NCBI GenBank assembly: GCA_034509425.1
Contig: JAVTVJ010000015.1
Span: forward strand, 620,001 to 684,000
Source of the DNA: Eopsaltria australis
Taxonomy: Eukaryota; Chordata; Aves; Passeriformes; Petroicidae
DNA: 64,000 bases
Direction: 5' to 3'
Part shown: positions 24,854 through 35,550 of the stretch, in pieces
Layout: every line of letters starts with the position of its first letter
Numbering within the stretch: the first letter of the stretch is position 1
Position numbers and translations under genes: made by a program
Notes under the pieces: model-generated
What the model saw: only the letters and a program-made list of their open reading frames with translations
Told to the model about the DNA's origin: nothing
Database searches by the model: none

Positions 24854-25303
24854 TGATGCCTTAACAGAAGGCTGACCTGAAACAGAAGCTAGACAGAGTT
24901 AAAAGAATAAAAGAAGTATTTATTAAAAAGGCCTCTACAAGGTACACCTCAGGCAATGCAAGAGTCTCGCAGAGACTACGCCCAAAATGGATGACTAGGA
25001 CGTGTTCTTTGGACAGATATAAATTCAGTCTATCTGCATATCAGAAAGCCATTGTCCAATTACAGCTTCAGGTAGTGGAGTCCCATCCCCAGTTTGTCTC
25101 CCTTCTTCTCTCCCTGCGGTCCATGGTTGTTTACATTTTTGGGCTTTTGGACAAACAGGGCGTCCTTGAAACTCCAGCCTAGAGAGAAATTGTTTTGTCT
25201 GAATAAAACGGCAGAGCAGTAGCTGAAAAGTTATGGAGTTTTAGAGTTATACATTAAAGCAGTACTGATCTGGAAAATATAAAAGCTAAAACTTAAGGCA
25301 TCA
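24854..25303 (-). mobile_element. Solo LTR (450 bp) with 11-bp terminal inverted repeats, in HSP90 pseudogene
   Basis: The ends are TGATGCCTTAA and TTAAGGCATCA, exact reverse complements. The flanks share a 4-bp duplication CCAG at 24850-24853 and 25304-25307, as made by gammaretrovirus-like integrases. AATAAA on the minus strand (TTTATT at about 24919) gives its direction. Removal rejoins the HSP90 EPLG-GTKVIL region. Confidence 0.88.
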
Positions 25304-25733
25304 CCAGAGGTTCACCATTATCCAGTCTGACAGTGAAGGATGCTCCAGCTGAGGACTCCCAAGCATACTCCTCATTATTGCTGTGCTTGGTGATCACTGT
25401 CACTTTTTCAGCAACCAGGTAGGCGGAGTAGAAGCCAACACCAAACTGACCAATCATGGAGATATCTGCCGCTGCCTGCAGGGCTTCCATGAAAGCCTTG
25501 GTGCCAGACTTGGCAATAGTACCAAGGTTATTGACCAGGTCAGCTTTGGTCATCCCAGTGCCAGTATCCACAATGCTTAGAGTGTGGTCATGCTTGTTTG
25601 GAATCAGATTAATTTTCAGTTCTTTTCCAGAATCCAGCTTGTTCTGATCAGTCAAGCTTTCATATCTTATCTTATCTAGAGCATCTGAGGAATTGGAGAT
25701 CAGCTCATGGAGGAAGATTTCCTTATTGGATTA

Positions 25734-26459
<726 letters not shown>

Positions 26460-26830
26460 TGATAGTTTAGCCTGGTTTCATGGTGTTTAGCAGGCCAGTA
26501 GACTAAACACCCCTGAAATTACGTAGAGTTAGAAGACCAAACACTCTGTTTTCGTGGGCCCTCAAGGTCTCCTAGTAGGACAGATTTTGTAAACTAGAAG
26601 TTAGGCCACCCAGGCCCCTTATTGGGCCCTCCTGGTAGATATGCTAATGTGTAGAGTCTTTAATTGTATACTTGGCTGGGGGGACAGGGCTTTTGCGACG
26701 CGTTCTACCTGGATGGCAGAAGCCATCGAATGGGATCCTATTAAAATACCGAGGTAAACAACCCCCAACCCTCTAACCGTGTCTGAGCCTTTATTTCCTA
26801 AGACCAGAAAAAGGCATCAATGTGAGTGAG
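26460..26830 (+). mobile_element. LTR-like block, edges uncertain
   Basis: It contains 'GGGGGGACAGGGCTTTTGCGACGCG' followed by 'GATCCTATTAAAATACCGAGG', an LTR-like promoter to poly(A) arrangement. A TG start (about 26460 or 26483) and a CA end (about 26820) are possible, but I found no target duplication. Confidence 0.4.
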
Positions 26831-27218
26831 AGCAATTTGGGGTGCAGGCCACCGCAGAGCTACTGCCAGTAATCTGAGCCTAAGGCAGGACTTGTCTAAG
26901 CTCTCACTCCATTTGTAACATTACCCAAACCTGCACATTCATTTTATCTGAAGGCAAGAAGGCATGCCATCTGATAGCAATGATTAATCTAAAGGAAGCC
27001 CAGACATGTTCTCCTCATCTGAGAGGAAAAATTACATATTCTGCAAGAAGGTAAAAACCAATACCTGTGGGCTGCTGGATGGGTCTTCTAGGGACTGCAG
27101 AACATGGCCAATTATTTCCCACATGTATTGATATTTAGGTTTTTTTCAAAGACATAAAAGTAACTCTGGATCTGAAATACCCAAAGGATATTACAGGTAC
27201 TTTTTGGGTTTTTTCCTT

Positions 27219-27986
27219 TGTGGTGGTTTACACCAGCCAGAAAATCAACTCCGAAGAAGCTACTCCCCTTCCCCCTGACAAGAGAGGGGCAAAGGCAGAG
27301 ACTATGGGTTGAGATAAGAATTTACTGAAAGCAAACAGCAACAGAATAGAAAATGCACAGTAACAGCAACAATATTAGTAAGAAAAGTATACAAAAGAGA
27401 AGGTGCTTTACACACAAGAAAGGTATTCACCACCTCAACTTATTTCTGTGTGGCCGCCAGGACAAAGACAAGATGGTGGCTGTTCCTGGGCATGGTGCCA
27501 CTTGGTTTTCTCAGAGAAAGACAAGATGGTGGGCACTTCCCACAGCGGTCTCTCTTGACAACAGAAAACAATGACAGACAAACCCCCGAAAGCTAGATCA
27601 CACCACGCCACCACTTCAGACTCTGGACTCGATTCTGTGCAACTGCTTCCAGGACTGCTGGGGCTCAGTTCCGCAACTTCCTACACCAGTGCCACTTTTC
27701 AGCACCGCATCTTGGAGCTGTGATTGTTGCTTTTTCAGAACCACATCTCCAAGCCATCTCTCAGAGGAATGGGAAGGGGATGGGTGGTAGCAGCAGAGGA
27801 TGGGTTTCACAGGGCTGATCCCTGCAACCTCTCCAATGGAGAAAGTGAGACAAAATGGCACATTTCCAGAGGTGTTTTTTTTCCTACCCCCCCCTCCACA
27901 TACCCCAGTGATGACAATGGTATAGAATAGCAACCTAGCCACACCCACACAGCTCTAAACTCTGCCCCTTCTCTACAACCAGGACA
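27219..27986 (-). mobile_element. ERVL-type LTR, minus strand
   Basis: The plus-strand left end is TGTGGTGGTTTACACC and the right end CCAGGACA, giving a TGTCC...CACA element on the minus strand. A 'GATGACAATGGTATAGAATA' block at about 27911 is the reverse complement of the 'TATTCCATACCATATGACATCA' promoter block in the LTR at 63467. Flanks TCCTT and CATTT are only weakly similar, so the target duplication is doubtful. Confidence 0.55.
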
Positions 27987-28514
27987 CATTTTGTGGGTTT
28001 TTTGGGTGTTACTGGCATAAATTAATGACAAAGTTGAACAACCTAACCACACATATGGAATAGAGAAGAAAACTGATTTGAAGCAAAGAGGGAAAGTACA
28101 CTCTAATGGATCCTATGCTGACTGTGCCTTCAAGATTACAGAAAGATCTTTGATATTAAAGTGTATCAACTACAATGAGCAAAACTGAAAGGAGTGGTTT
28201 GTTGTTTGATAGCCCTAGTGATGGTATTTAACTGTTGGAACCCCCCCAATGCCTTCCAACACTCACCTCCCCAAATCATAGAGACAGGGAAGAGCACTTT
28301 ACAAAGAATTAAAGGACAAGTTTATAGTCACTGCTTAAAAACATAATTAACACTGTGTTTGAAGAAAAAGTGAGACAATTACCACCTCCTAAAGCTCTTA
28401 AGAAATCCAAACTGCAGACCTCCTGCCAGACTGTGTGATATGACCAGCACCATGAACAGTGCTTTGCAAGAACCATCCCATTCAAAGCCCCAACAGCTAT
28501 TGTCCTTACATGCC

Positions 28515-28556
<42 letters not shown>

Positions 28557-28669
28557 TAGTAGTTTCTTTGTTTATGGTGATGTGCTAGGAAGTCTGCAAG
28601 TCAGGTTTCTCAAGATCATACTGACTCTGTCCTGAGTCACCCCAAATGTTATTGTATTCCATATCTATC
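27987..28669. other. Noncoding DNA
   Basis: No gene seen. A TTA trinucleotide run lies at about 28517-28553. Confidence 0.5.
28517..28553. repeat. (TTA)n microsatellite
   Basis: About twelve uninterrupted TAT/TTA units. Confidence 0.95.
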
Positions 28670-29521
28670 TGTGCACAAAATCGTTACTATCCCTTTATGG
28701 CCCAGCAGCACAACCAGAAACAGAATCCTGGGGAAGGTGGGGAGTGCTGGTCCCTTTTTTAAAGCATGGTTGCCCAAGCAGAGCTCTCTCTGGCCTCATG
28801 GCTTTTGCTCAAGGCAGAGGGTCCACTTCGTTGGAGGTTTTTTTGGGTGGGTTTTCTGGGCTCACAAGAGTAGCAACCAAAAAAGCTGCATTTTGCAAAA
28901 AAAAAAAAAACCCTGTTTCAGAGTGAATTTTGTAACACCTGTTGGCAGTGTGAGGCTAGAGCCAGTTGAGACCAGGGAATGACATTTTCCGTGCTTGGGA
29001 AGACTGTTTCCCCCCCAACGCGTCATCAGCTCAAAAACAGTAGCACCAAGACCAGTGGAATTCAGCAGGTGGCAGAAGGAGGCAGCAAGACAACAGCACT
29101 GACACCTGACGAACCAGAGACTGACACTCTGGGGCCAGAGTTCCCCAGGCAATGCCAGCAATTCTCATCTGCCACTAAAACTGCTTTGTAAGCTCCTACC
29201 TTCCCAGGAGGCTTTGTCTGCCATTTTCCCTTTGTCTTCACAGACGGGTCACCTGCAGCAGGCACCATCTTGGGAGGGCTCACTGCCATTTTAAGTTTCT
29301 CTTTGTTCCTGGGGGGTCTGCAAGATTTCAGAATTTTGTATGTAGTGATTATTTACTGTTATTTTTTGCCTGTTGCTTTTTAGTTTGTGAGTAAACTTAT
29401 TTTTTAACTTATACCTACTCATATTCTTTTCTCCTTATTGGTGGATAGGGATTGGTTAAACTAAAAGGGACGTAACTCATTTTAGACTGTCCTCCCCTTA
29501 AAATTGTCTTAAACCAAGACA
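28670..29521 (+). mobile_element. Possible ERVL LTR, low confidence
   Basis: The 3' part ('TTTGTGAGTAAACTTATT' through 'CTTAAACCAAGACA' at 29521) resembles the R-U5 end of avian ERVL LTRs. The 5' edge is a guess and there is no target duplication. A 13-base A run lies near 28899-28911. Confidence 0.3.
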
Positions 29522-29614
29522 TACTCCTACAAGGAAGTAGCCTCAATGCCAAAGGGTGTCAATGAGATTTCAGAGCTCCCAATGCTTCCCCACCAGCACC
29601 TGGTCCTTGGAAGG

Positions 29615-29762
29615 TTATAAAAACAATGGAGTGGCTTGGGTTGGAATGAACCTTCAAGAGCATCTAGTTCCATCCCCACCTGCCATGGGCAGGGACACCT
29701 TATACTAGACCAGGTTGCTAAGGGCCCCATCCAACCCAACCTTGAACACTTCCAGGGATAGA
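29615..29762 (-). mobile_element. CR1 LINE 3' fragment
   Basis: The antisense CR1 3' region is recognisable: GGCTTGGGTTGGAATGAACC, CACCTGCCATGGGCAGGGACACC, CTAGACCAGGTTGCTAAG and CTTGAACACTTCCAGGGA. The terminal octamers are lost. Confidence 0.85.
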
Positions 29763-30051
29763 AAGAAGGGACAGCAAGACCTCAGCTTCTTCGGTCAAAG
29801 CTAGAAACATGACACACTGTCCTGATACCTCTGGTGAGCCTTAAGGTGAGTCTAACTGCGTCATCTTCCTCCATCTCATGCTGGTGAGCACATCAGTATG
29901 TAGAACAGCAAGCAAGGTAAAATTGGTATTGCTTTGAAGATTTGTTTAGTTTTGAGTAGTTAAACTGTTTTACAACATATTCAGTACAGAAAAAAATGTG
30001 GTAAATTACATTAAGTAAATCCAGAAAGCCCTGTTAATTGCTTTGACTTAT

Positions 30052-30631
30052 TGTGGTAGTTTGAAATCAAATCAGTGAGAGACTCAAAGTCAGAACTACA
30101 ATTTAATAGAAAAATTAAAATAAATGCAGTAGTACAAAAAACACTGACAGAGTCAGAATACAACCTGAAACCCTGTCAGTCAGGGTGTTGGTAGTAGTCC
30201 AGTTAGATGGTGGCTGCAGTACTCTGGGAGTGATAGATGTGGTTCTGTTGAAGCAGTGATCCTGTGGAAAGGTGTAGTTCTCCTCTGAAGGTCCAGTGGT
30301 GGTGTAGAAGGGTCTAGTCTTCCTCTGGGAATCCAGTGGAAAAGCTGACTTGTGGTGTTTCAAATTCCAGATTATATCCAGATAGGGATGCTTGGTTCCT
30401 CTCCCTGGTCGGAGCATCTCACAATGGGATGATGTAGTTTTATCAGTGAGACTCAATGGCCCATTAACTGCAGCCATCAGGGATGAGCAAAGTGCCCCAC
30501 CTGGCTCCAACAGCTGGCCAATTAGGAGGCATGCCCTGGGGCCATCAGGGATGAGCCAGGAACATTGCCCCACCTGGCCCCAACAGCCCATGAAGATGGT
30601 GATAGAATACATACCATTGTAACCTAAGACA
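30052..30631 (-). mobile_element. ERVL-type LTR, copy 1 (580 bp)
   Basis: The left end is TGTGGTAGTTTGAAATC and the right end AACCTAAGACA. On the minus strand it starts TGTCTTAGG and carries an ATGGTATGTATTC promoter block like other ERVL LTRs here. The second copy lies in the same orientation at 31311-31871. No target duplication was found. Confidence 0.6.
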
Positions 30632-30885
30632 CCATGAACACAGTACTACTCAGAGTATTGAAAGAAAGGATGTATTTTCTGTACATCTGAACTGTTTTAA
30701 GTGCTACCTCCCTGCCTACCAAGTTTTGCTGGCAACACTCCCCCCACCCTCACCAAAGGTTTCCCACAGCACCAGTTGGGATGCTTCTCTGGGATAAAGT
30801 ATATAGGCTGTGCCATGGCATCAGAGTATCTTTCAGTGTCCCAAACTACAAATATTTGGTAAAAATAAAATAAAATTAGTTTTTA
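30632..30885. other. Spacer between two related LTRs
   Basis: No retroviral motif is seen. It may be host DNA or a remnant of a deleted interior. Confidence 0.4.
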
Positions 30886-31310
30886 CATATAGAATCATAG
30901 AATCATTTAGGTTAGAAAAGGGCTTTAAGATCAAGTCAAACCATTAACCCAGCACTGCCAAGCCCATCACTAAACCATGTCACCAAGTACCACATCTAGA
31001 TGTCTTTTAAATTCCTCCATGGATGACAACTCCACCACTCCCATGGGCAGCCTGTTCTGGTGCTGGACAACCTTTTCTGAAAAGAATTTTTCCCTTATAT
31101 CCAACCTAAACCTTCCCTGGCATGACTTGAGGTAATTTCTTCTTGTCCTGTTGCTTGTTTCCTGGGAGAAGGAACTGACCCCCACCTGGCTACAACCTCC
31201 TTTCAGGTAGATGTAGAGAGCAATAAGGTTCCCTCTGAGCCTCCTTTTCTCCAGGGCAAACACTCCCAGCTCCCTCAGCCTCTCCTCATAAGACTTGAGC
31301 TCCAGACTTT
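30886..31310 (-). mobile_element. CR1 LINE, minus strand
   Basis: It begins with ATAGAATCATAGAATCAT (antisense CR1 terminus). It continues through CATGGGCAGCCTGTTC, TTCCCTTATATCCAACCTAAACC, CTTCTTGTCCTG, CTGAGCCTCCTTTTCTCCAGGG and CTCAGCCTCTCCTCATAAGACTTG. The element is 5'-truncated and about 425 bp. The 124-codon frame inside is CR1 noise. Confidence 0.92.
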
Positions 31311-31871
31311 TACTAGTTTGAAAATAAACCAGTGGGAGATTCAAAGTCAGAACTACAATTTAACAGGGTAATTAAAATAAAGGCAGAAGAACACTGGCTT
31401 AAACTGACAGTCAGGATACAACCTGACACCCTGTTGGTCAGGGTATTGGTAGCAGGCCAATTAAATGGTGGCTGCAGTCCTGTTGTAGTGATAGATGTGG
31501 TTCTGTTGAAGCAGCGATCCTGTAGAAGGGTCTGGTCTTCCTCTGAAGGTCCAGTGATGGTTATGGAGCTCTTGTCCTCTGGGAATACAGTAGGTAAGGC
31601 TGCTCATGGTGTTCCAAGCCTCAGATTCTATCCAGATAGGAATGCTTGGTTCCTCCCCCTGGATGGAGCATTTCACAATGGCATGATGTAATTTTATGAG
31701 TCAATGCAATGAAACTTGATGACTCATTAGCAGAAGATAGTCCCTGGAGGTAGTTATCAGGGATGAGTCATGGAGGAGATAAAGAACACTGCCCCGCCTG
31801 TTTTTAACAGCTTATAAAGATGGTAATAGAATACATACTTTTGGTTACATCTCACACTGTAGCCTAAGACA
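31311..31871 (-). mobile_element. ERVL-type LTR, copy 2 (561 bp)
   Basis: It aligns with 30052-30631 from the AGTTTGAAA region to the CCTAAGACA end. Clear shared blocks are ACTACAATTTAA, GATAGATGTGGTTCTGTTGAAGCAG and CCAGATAGG-ATGCTTGGTTCCTC. The first few bases are altered where CR1 abuts. The pair could be the remains of one provirus or two solo LTRs. Confidence 0.6.
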
Positions 31872-32118
31872 TAATGAAAGCAAAAGCCATGCACGCATGC
31901 AAAGAAAAACAAGGAATTAATTCACTGCTTCCCATGTGCAGGCAGGTGTTCAGCCATCTCCAGGAGAGCAGGGCCCCATCAGATATAATGGTTACTTGGG
32001 AAAGCACATGCCATCACTCCAAATATCTCCTCCTTCCTCCTTCTTCCTCCCACTTTATATACTGAGCATGATGTTATGTAGGAGTGGTAAGCATGGAATT
32101 AAAACCCCAGAAACCCCG
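31872..32118. other. Noncoding DNA before provirus C
   Basis: No features seen. Confidence 0.5.
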
Positions 32119-32697
32119 TGAGAATTCGTGGTGGAACAATCCTAGTTCCACCCCCAGGGTAAAGACGTCTGGGGTATAGTCTGAATGCTGACCACTCCTA
32201 TGACTCCTCCTCGTTGCTTGTCACTGGTTTTCCCGTTCGTCTATCCAAGTTTGATCCTTTCCCTTCTTCCAGAGAGTTCTCGGTTCTGTACATCGTGATT
32301 TGTCTGTTGCCGGTTACCCCTCCCCTGGTTCCTTGCCATTGGAAGTGAACCCCTGTCCCTTCCCCAACTCCACCCCTTCGGTCATTCCCTATTGGCCCTC
32401 ATATTCCGTTATATACCCTTGCATGAGCTAGCTCGAGGCTCTTCTGCCCCGGGATGGAGAGCAATAAAGTACTCTGTTACCCAAGGCGAGAGTCCTCCCT
32501 GATTCTCCGCGGCACCCCAGGAAAATCCAAGGATCCTCCGACGCTCCCTCTCTCCTAGGAGACGGCTAGTCTCCCACGTCTGTCCAGCGAAAGCTTAGGA
32601 CATTCGTGGTCCACTGGGAGGGGACGGGGCAACCACCGGCAGGAGGCTCCCGGGACGGGGATCCGCAGAAAAACCCCTCGGCGGCATTTCTGCGGCA
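32119..32697 (+). mobile_element. 5' LTR of provirus C (579 bp)
   Basis: It starts TGAGAATTC after ..CCCCG and ends GCGGCA, followed by the primer site. TATATA lies at 32410-32415 and AATAAA at 32463-32468. No second copy occurs in the window, because the 3' half of C is gone. Confidence 0.85.
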
Positions 32698-32699
32698 TT

Positions 32700-32717
32700 T
32701 GGCGCCCAACGTTCTGG
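32700..32717 (+). promoter_or_regulatory. Primer binding site of provirus C, tRNA-Lys1,2 type
   Basis: TGGCGCCCAACGTTCTGG begins two bases after the LTR. Its first 13 bases match the tRNA-Lys1,2 site used by type D betaretroviruses. The rest has diverged. Confidence 0.8.
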
Positions 32718-33061
32718 TTTCTCCGAACCAGTCAGGACTGCTCGTCTACCACCGACGACGACGCGCGTTGAGGGCCAACCCCTGCATTTTCTCCTCTGTT
32801 TTAGAGGGGGGATTTGCAGGGAGAACAGTTATCTCCCAGCTGTTCAGTGGGAGAGCTGTTCTCGGCGGAGACCTCACCTCCGGATTTCAGTTCGTTTTTG
32901 TGGATTTGAGGGGCTCGGTGGCCCGAAGTGAGAGGCTTGGTGGCCTGAGAAATCGCAGCTGCGTGGAAGGCGTCGGAGCGCCGGTGCGTGAAGAGAGCGG
33001 TAAGCTCGGTGTTTATTTCCTTTTATTTTACCGAGGTGAGCACAGAAATTTCTTGGCAGAA

Positions 33062-35209
33062 ATGGGCAACCAACTGTCAAGAAAGAACCGGGAGATTTCT
33101 AGTTTATATTATACTGTTAAACTTAGACTACAAGATAGCGGGGAAAATTTTGATAAGATTCTGTTAAGAAAATTTGTAAAGTGGATCATTAAGTATGTGC
33201 CCTTTTCACAGCCTTCCGTTGTTCTAAGAGTTCAGTTTTGGGATGATGTGGGACAAAAGTTAACAGAGTTTTTCGAACGAGGAGATGATTCAGTTAGACA
33301 GTTTTTTCCTTTACAAGTTTTAATTTATCGTGTTTGGGCGAGTAATGGGGAGAGTTTGAGAGTTGCCGATGTTGAAACCCCTGCCCCAGATGAACCCCTT
33401 ATTTCCCTCGATCCCGACCCCTTTACCCCGAGTAGTCAACCCACGCAGGTACCCCCCGATTGCTGTGGGCGCGGGGGAGAAATCCGGGGTGCTAAAGACC
33501 CCGACCCGCGCGGGAAGACCACCGACCCCTTCTGTCCCGGGACGGGCCAACCTGAGACAGACCCTACCCTTACCCTCATTCCTAACCCCTCTTCCCCAGT
33601 CGCGCCTGTTGCGCCTAGTCCCCCCGGTTATCGTAGTTGCTTAGATTTTCCAACTGCGCCACATAAAGATGGCGACAAAGAAATACGAACTGTGCCACAA
33701 GATGGCGGGGTGACTGTTAGAGAAATGCCGCATTGCGGTACTTGCTGTTCGAAGTGCGCGTGCGCGGGAGATCGCGGCGGGAAACCCCTAACCCCCTCCC
33801 CTAGCCCTACCCCCTTGGCGTCGATTGGTCACGCGTCGATCCCACCCTCTACGGCGGGAGATCGCGGCGGGAAATCCCTAATCTCCTCCCCTGACCCTAC
33901 CCCCTTGGCGTCGATTGGTCACGCGTCGGTCCCACCCTCTGCGGCCGGCGATGTCAATCCGACGGGTCCCCTCCCTCCTTCCCAGCTCCACCCCCCAACA
34001 CCCTCCACCCCTGCCGTCACGCACCCCGCCCACCTTCCTGTCTCCTCCCCTGGGAACCCCGCCCCCCTTCCACTTTCCCACGCCCAAGCTTCCGGTTCCC
34101 ACGGGTCTGAGCCGGAAGGGGGGACGACGGAGGCTTGCCAAGCCTTCGCCGCTACAGCCATTCCATTCGCCGCTCCAGTTACATACAACTGGCAAGGGTT
34201 AAACCCATGGTGGGAACCACTGTCACAGTGGATCATTAAAGATATTTGTAAGGCAGGAAAGGATTTTGGGCGAAATTCATCATATTTTAAAAGTCTAGTT
34301 AATGCAACCTTCGAGTCATCCACCCTAGTATCAAAAGACATTAAGAGTTTAATGACAAGTTTACTATTAGAACCCCAATATTGGGTGTGGGAGAAGAAGT
34401 GGAGGAGAGAACTCCACAAGCTGCTTGAGATATACAAAAGAGACCCTAATAAAGCAGCACTTACTATAGATCACCTAGCGGGTGATGGGAACTTTTCTAA
34501 GCCCCAAGATCAAGCTGCGAATGTGCCAGAGGAGGTGTTGCAGGAAATCCAGAATGTGGCAAAGAAGATTTTGTTTAGTATTCCCGTAGACCTGGGACCA
34601 ATTAAAAGCTATGCTGACATCAAGCAGGGACCCAATGAAAGCTTTGTAACCTTTGTAGACCGCCTTCGCGAAGCGATGGCTCGGACAATTACAAATCCCG
34701 ATCTGCTACGGGAAATGCTTCTAGAAATGGTAAGGCAGAACGCTAATGAGGACTGCCGCCATATCATAGATACCCTACCCGCGGAACCACCCCCTTCCAT
34801 TGACTTAATTACCGAGAGGTGCTCTGAGATCCGGGAAAAACCAGCCAAAGAAACCAGAGATTCCCATCCAAGGGTCAAACCCACCGTGTTTACCACTGAA
34901 ACGGACACTCGTCCCAAACCGAAATGCTTTAATTGTGGGCTCCCTGGACACTTTGCCAAAAACTGTAAAAAGCCAAAACCATCAGCACCGAAACCAATGT
35001 CTAACAACAATAATACTAATGTCACTGCACCCCCGAGCACAGTGTCGTTCCAGCAGCCACCGACATCTCAAAAGGTCGTGATGCCGCCATGGATGATGTC
35101 CCCGCTGGCGTTTCCCTGGTGGACCCAAACGTCAACCGGTATGTTCCCCACTCCGGGAAACGGGGATGGGAGCGCAGAGCAGCGCCACGCTCCCCAACCA
35201 ACAAATTAA
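33062..35209 (+). CDS. gag: Gag polyprotein of provirus C, intact frame (715 aa)
   Basis: This is the structural precursor of a class II (beta-like) ERV. The ATG at 33062 was chosen over the upstream-open frame because it follows a purine-rich context and starts MGNQLS, a myristoylation-type matrix head. Order: matrix (about 1-105), a long proline-rich p10-like region (about 105-360) with a 30-residue tandem repeat, and capsid (about 370-600) with YWVWEK-W and a major homology region at about 518-538 (QGPNESF-FVDRL). A single CCHC knuckle (C-x2-C-x4-H-x4-C) lies at about 622-635; many betaretroviruses have two. No stop or frameshift interrupts it. The last 150 bases overlap pro in the -1 frame. 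With no 3' LTR or env, the provirus itself is defective. Confidence 0.88.
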   Translation: MGNQLSRKNREISSLYYTVKLRLQDSGENFDKILLRKFVKWIIKYVPFSQPSVVLRVQFWDDVGQKLTEFFERGDDSVRQFFPLQVLIYRVWASNGESLRVADVETPAPDEPLISLDPDPFTPSSQPTQVPPDCCGRGGEIRGAKDPDPRGKTTDPFCPGTGQPETDPTLTLIPNPSSPVAPVAPSPPGYRSCLDFPTAPHKDGDKEIRTVPQDGGVTVREMPHCGTCCSKCACAGDRGGKPLTPSPSPTPLASIGHASIPPSTAGDRGGKSLISSPDPTPLASIGHASVPPSAAGDVNPTGPLPPSQLHPPTPSTPAVTHPAHLPVSSPGNPAPLPLSHAQASGSHGSEPEGGTTEACQAFAATAIPFAAPVTYNWQGLNPWWEPLSQWIIKDICKAGKDFGRNSSYFKSLVNATFESSTLVSKDIKSLMTSLLLEPQYWVWEKKWRRELHKLLEIYKRDPNKAALTIDHLAGDGNFSKPQDQAANVPEEVLQEIQNVAKKILFSIPVDLGPIKSYADIKQGPNESFVTFVDRLREAMARTITNPDLLREMLLEMVRQNANEDCRHIIDTLPAEPPPSIDLITERCSEIREKPAKETRDSHPRVKPTVFTTETDTRPKPKCFNCGLPGHFAKNCKKPKPSAPKPMSNNNNTNVTAPPSTVSFQQPPTSQKVVMPPWMMSPLAFPWWTQTSTGMFPTPGNGDGSAEQRHAPQPTN
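33766..33945 (+). repeat. 90-bp tandem duplication within gag of C
   Basis: Two units, 33766-33855 and 33856-33945, are nearly identical. Each begins GGGAGATCGCGGCGGGAAA and contains TTGGCGTCGATTGGTCACGCG. The length is a multiple of three, so the frame is kept. Provirus B has one related unit. Confidence 0.92.
35155..35194 (+). promoter_or_regulatory. Gag-pro -1 ribosomal frameshift signal
   Basis: The heptamer GGGAAAC (35155-35161) lies in the correct phase in gag (G GGA AAC). Six bases later a GGGAGCG (35168-35174) can pair with CGCTCCC (35188-35194), with a 13-base loop. The heptamer is the one used at gag-pro in type D retroviruses. The gag stop follows at 35207-35209, and the -1 frame continues as pro. 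Confidence 0.85.
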
Positions 35210-35550
35210 AGGCTGCAACCGGCGGGAGCTCCGTGCCATCACCGTTGCGAACTCTAGAAACACCCGATCGAGCGCTGGAGCGAGAGGTATGTTACCGATA
35301 TGACATCGTCACCGCTTTTACTTTGCATTTAGTATCGGGGGAATTCCAGCACGTTGCAGTGACTCTGAAACACCCACCCCCACACTCAATGACTGTATTA
35401 TTAACCGGAGACTCTTCTCGGGGACCTCCGGGAATCTATGTTATTCCTGAAATTAAAGACTACCGCCCAGGGAAGAACCTGTCTTTAGCTATATGCCCAA
35501 ATACAACTCCCTGGTTTCTTCCCAAAAATACATGGATCGGGCAAGCCATC
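35159..35550 (+). pseudogene. pro: pro/dUTPase region of provirus C, truncated
   Basis: This is the -1 frame relative to gag, open across the overlap and beyond. Residues after about 35290 (YDIVTAFTLHL, GPPGIYVIPEI, LPKNTWIGQAI) fit the beta-barrel and C-terminal strand of a retroviral dUTPase-like domain, as found N-terminal to protease in betaretroviruses. The frame runs into the 3' LTR of provirus D at 35551, so the protease active site, RT and everything downstream are missing. Assignment to dUTPase is by pattern and not certain. Confidence 0.6.

Noticed and set aside
24410..25303. An HSP90 intron between the N-terminal domain and linker
   Set aside because: The inserted sequence is explained by two LTRs with target duplications; no splice acceptor fits.
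28517..28553. CRISPR-like or other spaced repeat array
   Set aside because: It is a plain TTA microsatellite; no repeat-spacer pattern exists anywhere in the window.
31461..31676. Short frames in the ERVL LTR copies
   Set aside because: They do not agree between the two copies and have no domain content.
33919..34437. 172-codon minus-strand frame
   Set aside because: It is a shadow of gag C; the sense frame has clear Gag motifs.
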